Assembly (NCBI GenBank): GCA_030598625.1 | Contig: JAUVPO010000118.1 | Location: 1 to 6,172 of the forward strand | From: Deferribacteres bacterium | GTDB lineage: Bacteria > Nitrospirota > Thermodesulfovibrionia > UBA6902 | DNA length: 6,172 bases | Reading direction: 5' to 3' | In this document: in pieces, positions 1-6,037 of the stretch | How positions within the stretch are numbered: the first letter of the stretch is position 1 | How the letters are laid out: every line of letters begins with the position of its first letter | Notes under the pieces: generated by a model | Told to the model about the DNA's origin: nothing | What the model saw: the letters and a program-made list of their open reading frames with translations, nothing else | Database searches by the model: none | Translations under genes and position numbers: made by a program

Positions 1-1311
1 AGGGATTTTCTTTTCCGCGGGATTCCCCCTGGAATGGCAGCTTGTGCATAATGCGTTTATAATGTCCTCATCGTAGGAAATTTTTCCATACGGCCGTGCC
101 CATAATTTTATCTGGTTGGCGCCGTTGTGGACAAGATGACACACTCCGCACTGACCTGACTCATTTACTGTCTGGCCTAACAGGTTTTTAGTCTCAGGAT
201 CGGTGACATTGAGGTCATGGTCCGTTCCATCAACAAATGCCTTGTCCGCATGACATGTTTTACATAAATCGGATGACGGCGAGTTTGTTTTTCTCAAAAA
301 ACTGTTCCTGGCATCTCCTTCCATATTTTTGAATGTGTAATTCAGGACAGGATTTTCCGGACTCCATGTATGCGGCTCATGGCATGTAATACATACTATT
401 TTACCGTCCGGCGTTCTATTGCCGTTTTCGTCAAATAACGGTAGTGTCGTCGAGATATTGAATTTCTTTAAAGTTACATCCACGGGATGGTAGTTGTCTC
501 CGATCAGTTTGGCTTTCGCCGCCCCGTTTTTATTATGGCAGGTTGTGCATAGCTGCGTGACAAAGTCCCTGTCCCCTGAAAGATTTTTTGCCCACAGATG
601 ATCGGCTTCCGCATTGTGGGGAATGTGACATACGCCGCATGGCCCTGAAACAGCCGCGTTGAATCCCTGCACGTTTTTCTCTTCAGGCGCCGTTATCTGA
701 AGGTTGTGGTCGGAAGCGATTAACTGTTTTTTGTCGGTATGGCATGTCAGGCACAGTACCGATGAAAGGTTTGATATTCTCAGGAAACTGTTCGATGAGT
801 CGCCCTCAACATTTTTCCCTCCTTTATTTGCAGGATTATTCGGGTCCCACTTGTGAACATTATGGCAGGTAAAACACTGTGTCCTGCCTTCGGGGTCCTT
901 TGTCCCGTCTCCAAGGAACAGAGGAAGTTCATCCATGGGAAGATTGTCTTCCGGAAGTTCGGCATCTATTGGATGCGAGTATCTGCCGACGGTTTTTATC
1001 TTGTAATTCGTGTCCTCGCCGTGACATGTCAGACAGAATTGGGTAGCCGGATTTCCTTCCCTGAGCGGCCTTGCCCATAGTTTTTTACCCACCGCATTAT
1101 GGGGCGTATGACATGCGCCGCACGGGCCTGATTCAGATAACGGCTGTTGTTTCAAGTTTTTCTCATCAGGGAGGGTCATTCGCAGGTCGTGTTTTGTGTC
1201 AATCAGATTTGTTTGTTCCACATGGCAAAGCATGCACAGCTCGGAGTTCCTGTTGTTCATTACCAGTATCTTGTCCCCTATTGCCCCATGCATTCTGTGG
1301 CAGGACTGACA
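1..1311 (-). repeat. Tandem four-haem modules inside the large cytochrome gene
   Basis: This is a protein-level tandem repeat. Unit 2 covers residues 202-346 (bases 1311-877), unit 3 residues 347-507 (876-394) and unit 4 residues 508-638 (393-1, incomplete). Spacing between successive CXXCH starts within a unit is about 25-43, 38 and 29-34 residues, with about 52 to the next unit. Shared landmarks are NSFLR before the second haem of units 3 and 4, a D/K-H-[DN]-L segment, SGxCGxCH, H-N, LWA and HP[IV]D. DNA identity between units is low enough that the repeat is seen mainly in protein. Confidence 0.85.
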
Positions 1312-1914
1312 TATTACCTTGTTCCTGTCCGTCGCTTTTGTGCCTCCTGACTCGAATAGAGTGTCAGGCAATTCAAGCGCCGTTGTATGCAGGGGGTGTC
1401 CATTGGAGAATTTGTAGGAAGCCTCGTTTCTATGGCACTTTTCGCATAAACTTGAATCAATATTCAGTTCCCTGAATACAGAGGTCCGGCCCATGGGGTT
1501 GCCGTGAGGAGACGCTCCCTTACCATGAGCGGAATGGCACGTTCCACAATATATCTCCCCTTTTACACTTAAAGGGAGGTCGCCCGGGACCGTAACGTTT
1601 TTTGAGGGTTTTACAAATACCGGATGTCTGTTATATTTCCAGGTTATATACCGCGAATCCTTGACATATCCGTCATGGCAGCTATAGCATAGTTCTTCGG
1701 AGCTTACGACTCCCTGGGTGTCTTCCATAAGAATAGTCCCGGGCTGCCATTCAATCAAGGTTTCCTTATCGGTCCTGAAGTCGTCCAGCCACATAATGTG
1801 GCAGACAACACAATCTCTCTTTGAAGACATTTCCAGGGCAAAGGCAGGTGAAGCTATCATGAAAACTATCGGGACAATCAATAAGCAGATTACAGGTCTA
1901 ACGATACTTGACAT
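1..1914 (-). CDS. Large secreted multiheme c-type cytochrome, 3' end cut by window edge (>=16 haems)
   Basis: The frame is open for 638 codons from ATG at 1914 to base 1 with no stop, so the C-terminus lies outside the window. Residues 1-26 form a Sec signal peptide ending SPAFA. Sixteen CXXCH motifs start at residues 35, 76, 123, 157, 202, 227, 265, 294, 347, 388, 426, 456, 508, 551, 589 and 623. From residue 202 they fall into a repeated four-haem unit of about 145-161 residues; residues 35-200 look like a diverged copy. Each unit contains a doubled-CXXCH segment of the form CGxCHxxHN, LWA, CxxCH (TIGR01905/PF09699-like), then usually HP[IV]D. No membrane anchor is visible. By family it is a periplasmic or extracellular electron conduit; its redox partner and final location are inferred. 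No clear Shine-Dalgarno precedes the ATG, but the signal peptide begins there, which supports this start. It follows the NHL gene by 50 bases. Confidence 0.93.
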   Translation of the reverse strand, partial: MSSIVRPVICLLIVPIVFMIASPAFALEMSSKRDCVVCHIMWLDDFRTDKETLIEWQPGTILMEDTQGVVSSEELCYSCHDGYVKDSRYITWKYNRHPVFVKPSKNVTVPGDLPLSVKGEIYCGTCHSAHGKGASPHGNPMGRTSVFRELNIDSSLCEKCHRNEASYKFSNGHPLHTTALELPDTLFESGGTKATDRNKVICQSCHRMHGAIGDKILVMNNRNSELCMLCHVEQTNLIDTKHDLRMTLPDEKNLKQQPLSESGPCGACHTPHNAVGKKLWARPLREGNPATQFCLTCHGEDTNYKIKTVGRYSHPIDAELPEDNLPMDELPLFLGDGTKDPEGRTQCFTCHNVHKWDPNNPANKGGKNVEGDSSNSFLRISNLSSVLCLTCHTDKKQLIASDHNLQITAPEEKNVQGFNAAVSGPCGVCHIPHNAEADHLWAKNLSGDRDFVTQLCTTCHNKNGAAKAKLIGDNYHPVDVTLKKFNISTTLPLFDENGNRTPDGKIVCITCHEPHTWSPENPVLNYTFKNMEGDARNSFLRKTNSPSSDLCKTCHADKAFVDGTDHDLNVTDPETKNLLGQTVNESGQCGVCHLVHNGANQIKLWARPYGKISYDEDIINALCTSCHSRGNPAEKKIP

Positions 1915-1964
1915 AAGTAAAAAATGAGGGTTCGAGGACCCGGGACTGGATCTTTTATTTATTT

Positions 1965-2888
1965 TTACTCCAATATCTTTAACGCGGTTATTTTATTGTC
2001 TCTCATTTCCACTATTAACAGTCTATCATTTTTGTCAATGACAATGCCTACGGGTGACTTAAACACTCTCTTTTTATTTTTATCGCAAACAACTCCGAGA
2101 AAACGTCCCATATCCGTGAACGCCTGAATGACTCCCATGTAGCTGTCGCTGATAAACAGCCTGTTTTTTTTGTCTATCGCAACGCCTTTAGGCCTGAATA
2201 AACTGCCCGGCAGCACACCCCAGGAACCGATGTTTGTAATGAATTTCCCGAAAGGATCGAACTTCTGAATTCTTGTATTCAGCACATCCACGACAAGGAT
2301 TTCATTAAATTCATTTGATGTCATAATCCCGGGATATCTGAATTCACCGTATCCCTCGCCGAACTTCCCCCATTCGAATTCAAAATCTCCATTCTGCTTG
2401 TACACTTTTATCTTATGGTTTTCGTTGTCCGAAATATACAGGCGATTTTTCAGCCTGGACACTACAATATCAGCGGGATCAGGGGTCTTCTCCCCGGGCG
2501 AGGTTCTGACCGAAAACATATAAAGAAAGCTGCCTTTGGAATCAAAGACCTGAATCCTGTGATTGCCTGAATCCGCGATAAAGACTTTCCCGGTTTCAGA
2601 TATATCGATTCCAAGGGGATATTTGAATTGCCCTTTGCCGTCTCCTTCTGTGCCGAAATCGAATTTCCACCTGCCGTCTCCGCTCACCACTATTATCCTG
2701 TTGTTAACGCCGTCAACTAAATATATATCTCCGTTCGGCGCTATGGAGATATCGCTTGGCTGATTAGCTCCCGGATTAATGTTGAAGAGGAACTTCGTGT
2801 TGATACATTCCAGGGCGGAAGAGTTGATTGGAATGCCCTGAATGAAAAAGATGACTATTAATATCAGATAAATATGAGGACGTCTCAA
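1965..2888 (-). CDS. Secreted six-bladed NHL-repeat beta-propeller protein
   Basis: The product is 307 residues with a Sec signal peptide (about residues 1-25, hydrophobic core 6-19, ending NSSA). Six NHL-type blades follow, with cores near residues 43-73, 90-119, 138-168, 185-215, 232-262 and 278-307. Each carries a pattern like PxGIxI...[GN]x[IVL]x[IV][ASV]D...N.[RK]I.[VK][FY]...G, so the whole mature protein is one propeller. No haem motif is present. The only cysteines are C28 and C268. NHL propellers are usually binding scaffolds rather than enzymes; the partner here is unknown, though the gene lies directly upstream of the big cytochrome. The start is TTG at 2888 without a recognisable Shine-Dalgarno. 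It is chosen because the signal peptide begins there and no in-frame ATG lies nearby. Confidence 0.9.
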   Translation of the reverse strand: MRRPHIYLILIVIFFIQGIPINSSALECINTKFLFNINPGANQPSDISIAPNGDIYLVDGVNNRIIVVSGDGRWKFDFGTEGDGKGQFKYPLGIDISETGKVFIADSGNHRIQVFDSKGSFLYMFSVRTSPGEKTPDPADIVVSRLKNRLYISDNENHKIKVYKQNGDFEFEWGKFGEGYGEFRYPGIMTSNEFNEILVVDVLNTRIQKFDPFGKFITNIGSWGVLPGSLFRPKGVAIDKKNRLFISDSYMGVIQAFTDMGRFLGVVCDKNKKRVFKSPVGIVIDKNDRLLIVEMRDNKITALKILE

Positions 2889-2907
2889 TGCAATTTTACT
2901 ATCATGA

Positions 2908-2973
2908 AAGTTAATAAGGGTCCAGGTTTATAACTTTGGATTGAATCGTTTTGACCTGGACCCTTATTAACTT
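2908..2973. repeat. Perfect 20-bp inverted repeat with 26-nt spacer
   Basis: The left arm 2908-2927 reads aagttaataagggtccaggt, and the right arm 2954-2973 is its exact reverse complement. The spacer is 2928-2953. It sits between the triheme cytochrome stop (2989) and the NHL start (2888), and fills most of that 100-base gap. As RNA it would form a long stable hairpin 15 bases after the stop codon. No clean U-tract follows, so it is not a textbook intrinsic terminator. It could attenuate transcription, protect the upstream mRNA, or be a small palindromic mobile element of the REP/MITE kind. Confidence 0.9.
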
Positions 2974-2988
2974 ATCAGAATTTTGGTT

Positions 2989-3816
2989 TTATTTAAACAG
3001 ATTCGGTATATAGAATTTTTCGTATTTGGTAATCATGCCCGTGATGTTCAACTGCTCCAAATCCACGGTCCTGTTTGACGCAAATCCCAATGCCCTGAAA
3101 TCAAGAAGTCCTTTCCTGGAATGGCAGTCTTTGCATTCATGCCCTTTCGCTTTGATATTGACATGGAACTTCTTTTTTACATTATCTCTTTGCTCGGGGG
3201 TAAGCTCATCTCTTACGTTCATGTAATCCTTGGCTAAATCCGACTCCTGCATCTGAAGCGCAGCCTCAATTTCCCCATCAACCATGAAATAAGGCGCTAT
3301 CTTGGAAAAAAGGTCCTCAACCTCCATAAGATTTCCTGTCTCCGGGTCATAACTTGTGCCGAAAAAAGGCCCCTTGGGATTTTCACTGAATGGATTGTAC
3401 CATCTGTAGGCAACAGTCGCCCCCTTTTTTTCTTCTATATGACATGTTTCACAAACAGAAAATTGTGTATGCATGTTTAAGATCGCCCTGACTTTTTTGT
3501 TCTTGCTGTGTGGATAGTCGGAGTGGCATATATAGCAAACAGGACGCACCTTATCAGGGAGTTGAGGGTATGCCACGACATTATGGAAATGTCTGTGAAC
3601 CTCATATTCCTCCTGTTTTTTTACTTCTTCCAGGATTTCCGACTTTTGCGTTTCCTCTATCTTTTCCTTTATAGGAACTAATACCGCCGGGCCGTGAGGA
3701 GAAAAAGTAATCTGATATACAACCGCTATTAACACTGAAAGCGTGATTATTTTAAATATAAAACCGATCACATAAACTATCTTAGGATGTTCCAATCGCT
3801 TTGGTTCGCCTGGCAA
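2989..3816 (-). CDS. Inner-membrane-anchored triheme c-type cytochrome
   Basis: The product has 275 residues. A short basic N-terminus precedes one membrane helix (about residues 13-38) that lacks a convincing cleavage site, so it probably anchors the protein with the rest in the periplasm. A charged, probably helical or coiled-coil stalk (about 49-73) follows. CXXCH motifs lie at 94-98 (CYICH), 122-126 (CETCH) and 228-232 (CKDCH). The roughly 100 residues between the second and third haems hold none. The start is TTG at 3816, fixed by a near-perfect Shine-Dalgarno (GGAGGTGA, 3824-3831) seven bases upstream. The gene begins 16 bases after the b-type cytochrome stop, pointing to translational coupling and to a role as a subunit of the same complex. 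The specific family was not identified. Confidence 0.9.
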   Translation of the reverse strand: MPGEPKRLEHPKIVYVIGFIFKIITLSVLIAVVYQITFSPHGPAVLVPIKEKIEETQKSEILEEVKKQEEYEVHRHFHNVVAYPQLPDKVRPVCYICHSDYPHSKNKKVRAILNMHTQFSVCETCHIEEKKGATVAYRWYNPFSENPKGPFFGTSYDPETGNLMEVEDLFSKIAPYFMVDGEIEAALQMQESDLAKDYMNVRDELTPEQRDNVKKKFHVNIKAKGHECKDCHSRKGLLDFRALGFASNRTVDLEQLNITGMITKYEKFYIPNLFK

Positions 3817-3823
3817 TTAAAGG

Positions 3824-3831
3824 TCACCTCC
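3824..3831 (-). promoter_or_regulatory. Ribosome binding site fixing the TTG start of the triheme cytochrome
   Basis: The minus strand reads GGAGGTGA, a full anti-SD match, seven bases before TTG (3814-3816). It lies just after the b-type cytochrome stop TAA (3833-3835), so ribosomes ending the upstream gene are placed directly on it. This makes the TTG start secure. Confidence 0.85.
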
Positions 3832-3832
3832 T

Positions 3833-4708
3833 TTACTTCGTATCAAAGCCGTTTTCCTTTAAAATTTTTTTCATGTATTCTCTTTCCTCGGGGATTTCTT
3901 TGAGATTGGTCACGTATTCTAAAAAGTGCTCTTCTATTTGATGTTCCCTGGTAATTTTTCCTGTCAGAAAAGACCACTGAAGAGGGAATCTTCCCGGCAC
4001 GAGATGTACATTTGACCAGTGCCAGAAGACAATAACTGTAATTGCCATAATCGCCTCGTCGGCATGCATTAATCTTGCGAGGTCCTGGAAGAACCGGGGA
4101 TTAGGCGAGATGGTTGCTATTAACTCCGGATATAAGAGTGATGTTCCCGCGGATACGAGCACAAAAGTTCCCCACAATATCGCGATATAGTGAAGCTTTT
4201 GCTTGTACATGAATTTTTCCATCTTGGGCCTGTGCTGCTCGCGGCCTGTAAAATACTTAATATCGTGGACTATATCATGTAAGTCTTTTAAAAGCGGGAC
4301 CTGCGTTCTTTTAATATCAAATCGCTTTTTCGCAATTTTTTGTATGGTTCCGCCGATAATTGTAAAAAGATGGTAAATGCTTGCCAAGATCATTATGCCT
4401 GCGGTTGCTCTGTGAATTACCCGTGCCGCGTCCGGTCCGCCAAACAGCTTCATCACATAAGGCGCCCACCAGAGGTCACTGAAATGTAAAGTGAGTCCGG
4501 TAGAAGCAAGGATGAGAAAAGTCACAAATGTCAGGAAATGCTGAATAACTATGTGATATGAGTATCGTGGAAGGTCGCCCAGAGGGTCCGACTTTACATA
4601 TTTATAGATGTCCCTCGGAATATCTCCTACCCCTTCAACGAATGTAACGTCTCTCACGGCAATTGTCGCTTCAGAATGAATTTCAGTATTTTCAGTAGTA
4701 GGTTCCAT
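3833..4708 (-). CDS. Four-helix membrane b-type cytochrome (HydC/FdnI-like), quinone-reactive subunit
   Basis: The product has 291 residues: a soluble N-terminus of about 50 residues, four membrane helices at roughly 53-76, 98-119, 173-196 and 215-237, and a soluble charged tail. Candidate b-haem ligands are helix histidines H57, H99, H113, H173, H215, H230 and H235, enough for two haems. The layout matches the cytochrome b561 / formate dehydrogenase gamma / Ni-Fe hydrogenase cytochrome b superfamily. Members exchange electrons between menaquinone and haem partners; the direction here is inferred. The ATG at 4708 is preceded by AAGGAGG (4713-4719). The gene lies between two membrane-anchored multiheme cytochromes, so it most likely forms the membrane core of a Cbc-type complex. 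No iron-sulfur or molybdopterin subunit is encoded nearby, which argues against a dehydrogenase role. Confidence 0.9.
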   Translation of the reverse strand: MEPTTENTEIHSEATIAVRDVTFVEGVGDIPRDIYKYVKSDPLGDLPRYSYHIVIQHFLTFVTFLILASTGLTLHFSDLWWAPYVMKLFGGPDAARVIHRATAGIMILASIYHLFTIIGGTIQKIAKKRFDIKRTQVPLLKDLHDIVHDIKYFTGREQHRPKMEKFMYKQKLHYIAILWGTFVLVSAGTSLLYPELIATISPNPRFFQDLARLMHADEAIMAITVIVFWHWSNVHLVPGRFPLQWSFLTGKITREHQIEEHFLEYVTNLKEIPEEREYMKKILKENGFDTK

Positions 4709-4712
4709 TATG

Positions 4713-4719
4713 CCTCCTT
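4713..4719 (-). promoter_or_regulatory. Ribosome binding site of the b-type cytochrome
   Basis: AAGGAGG on the minus strand, four bases before the ATG at 4708, inside the 37-base gap after the octaheme gene. Confidence 0.75.
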
Positions 4720-4745
4720 GTATATTTACTTAATCATGGCAATAG

Positions 4746-5825
4746 CTACTTGGGCTTGCGTTTTGATGTCCCGCGCCATGATGTGCCGTGTATGATCTGC
4801 CATTCAATGCCATCCTTCTTTCTGCCGTATGTTTCGAGGATGGCCAGGCCGATCAGACCGAAGACGGACCCATAAAATACAAGCGTTAGAGCCATGTTCA
4901 AGGAATATAAGATCGGTTTTTCATGGGGTTCAATAGCTGAATGGACATCAATTTGGGCAAACTTTTCATTTGCTTCTTTATGGCATTGTTTGCAGGTCGT
5001 CGTCAGGTTGTTTTTATGGACCGTGGAATCTTTTTCATCTTTTTTGTAAATATCATGTATGGCGCTTGTGGCATGGCAGCTCACACAATCAGCTGTCGCT
5101 TCCGAGCCCAGAGCAACTGCCTTGCCGTGGATTGAGTCGGTATAGGTTTCCACTGATTCCAGGCTCTCTTTGGAGACATTGAATTTTTTCATTAAGTCAA
5201 CTTCCGCGTGACAATTTTTGGCGCATAACATTACAATTTCACGGCGTGTACGTGAGGTTTTATGCCTGAGGCGGTGTGTAATGTGTTTATAGGCTTGCGT
5301 AACTCCTTTTCTTTCGTGGCAGTTCAGGCAGCGCTTCAGTGTTGTTTCAAAGGCGATCCTGTCTTCTCCAACTTTTGTAAACTGGGGGTTCGGGTGGCAG
5401 TATTTACAGTATGGTTTTGCCGCCTTTAATTCTTCAGTGTCCCCTTCTTTCATACCGTGGACACTCCTGTCATATACTTCTATTATTTTTTTATGAGAAA
5501 AGTTTTCTTTGGAAAAAGGGGGCTTAATGTGGCATTCATTGGCACAATTGACTTCATCGGTTACGGTGTCGTGGGGGATTTTGGTAATGTATGAATGGCA
5601 GTCCCTGCATGGGACATTTCTGTGAACGGTGTTGGCATAGATAGTTTCACTGACAAAATAACTCCTTTTCCTCCCCTCTTCGTCAATTCGGCCGATTTGC
5701 GCATACTTATGGCACATAAGACAATTTTCCTTGTCCGCCGCTTCCACCCGATAACCGGTTAGTGAGAGAGAAAATAATATTGCAAGGAATAAAGACGTTT
5801 TTATAATTACCCTTGATAATTCCAA
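4746..5825 (-). CDS. Membrane-anchored multiheme c-type cytochrome with 6 CXXCH and 2 CX3CH sites
   Basis: The product has 359 residues. A Sec signal peptide (about 1-29, ending VEA) is followed by a periplasmic domain, one C-terminal membrane helix (about 307-330) and a basic cytoplasmic tail. CXXCH motifs start at 35, 73, 140, 166, 247 and 278. Two sites have an extra residue: CANECH at 94-99 and CAKNCH at 201-206. The order CX3CH, S[VI]HG, CXXCH, CXXCH occurs twice (94-170 and 201-282), so the domain looks internally duplicated. H68, H123 and H233, within E.Y..[ST][VI]H-type segments, are likely distal haem ligands. It resembles cytochrome c subunits that accompany b-type quinol oxidoreductases, passing electrons between the membrane b-haems and periplasmic carriers. 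The start is TTG at 5825, supported by GGAGGAGGG six bases upstream and by the signal peptide. It is the first gene after the predicted promoter. Confidence 0.92.
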   Translation of the reverse strand: MELSRVIIKTSLFLAILFSLSLTGYRVEAADKENCLMCHKYAQIGRIDEEGRKRSYFVSETIYANTVHRNVPCRDCHSYITKIPHDTVTDEVNCANECHIKPPFSKENFSHKKIIEVYDRSVHGMKEGDTEELKAAKPYCKYCHPNPQFTKVGEDRIAFETTLKRCLNCHERKGVTQAYKHITHRLRHKTSRTRREIVMLCAKNCHAEVDLMKKFNVSKESLESVETYTDSIHGKAVALGSEATADCVSCHATSAIHDIYKKDEKDSTVHKNNLTTTCKQCHKEANEKFAQIDVHSAIEPHEKPILYSLNMALTLVFYGSVFGLIGLAILETYGRKKDGIEWQIIHGTSWRGTSKRKPK

Positions 5826-5831
5826 AGCTTA

Positions 5832-5840
5832 CCCTCCTCC
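5832..5840 (-). promoter_or_regulatory. Ribosome binding site fixing the TTG start of the octaheme cytochrome
   Basis: GGAGGAGGG on the minus strand, six bases before TTG (5823-5825). No ATG or GTG competes at suitable spacing, so the TTG start is well supported. Confidence 0.85.
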
Positions 5841-6008
5841 CTGTTTCCGCATTTTATAATCCCCATATGACAAAGGCACTGAGAAATCCATTCTAAAGCA
5901 GCTGTCTTCACCATTTGCTATACTTATAACGACATTTAAAACATAAAAGCAATTTTAAGCATTTCTTATAACTCTATAAATTATTTTTCTCTGGAAAATT
6001 GAGTGAAT

Positions 6009-6037
6009 ATTATTAACATTAAAAGAATTTTTGTCAA
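6009..6037 (-). promoter_or_regulatory. Sigma70-type promoter for the cytochrome operon
   Basis: On the minus strand a perfect -35 TTGACA (6032-6037) is followed after exactly 17 bases by AATAAT (6009-6014), which matches the -10 consensus at five of six positions. Transcription would start near 6001-6003, giving an untranslated leader of about 175 bases before the TTG at 5825. The sequence match is strong but the start site is untested. Confidence 0.65.

Noticed and set aside
853..1475. Open frames on the plus strand opposite the large cytochrome gene
   Set aside because: They mirror a frame with signal peptide and 16 CXXCH motifs; they have no ribosome sites and their translations look like antisense of cytochrome repeats.
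1924..1944. tRNA T-arm-like stretch (gggttcgaggaccc)
   Set aside because: The five-base T-stem does not pair in the correct register and no acceptor, D or anticodon arms lie nearby.
1915..1945. Possible intrinsic terminator on the minus strand (GGGT-loop-ACCC followed by T-run)
   Set aside because: The stem is only four pairs, and it lies directly in front of the ATG of the large cytochrome, so it is unlikely to end transcription strongly.
2927..2955. Internal promoter for the NHL gene inside the inverted repeat (TATAAA as -10)
   Set aside because: The -10 match is fair, but the hexamer 17 bases upstream (GTCAAA) matches the -35 consensus at only three positions.
4941..5182. Plus-strand open frames opposite the octaheme cytochrome
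   Set aside because: They overlap a well-supported minus-strand gene and show no recognisable domain or start signal.
5826..5940. c-di-GMP (GEMM) riboswitch in the leader
   Set aside because: The conserved GEMM blocks are not present; only a short GCAAA-like fragment occurs.
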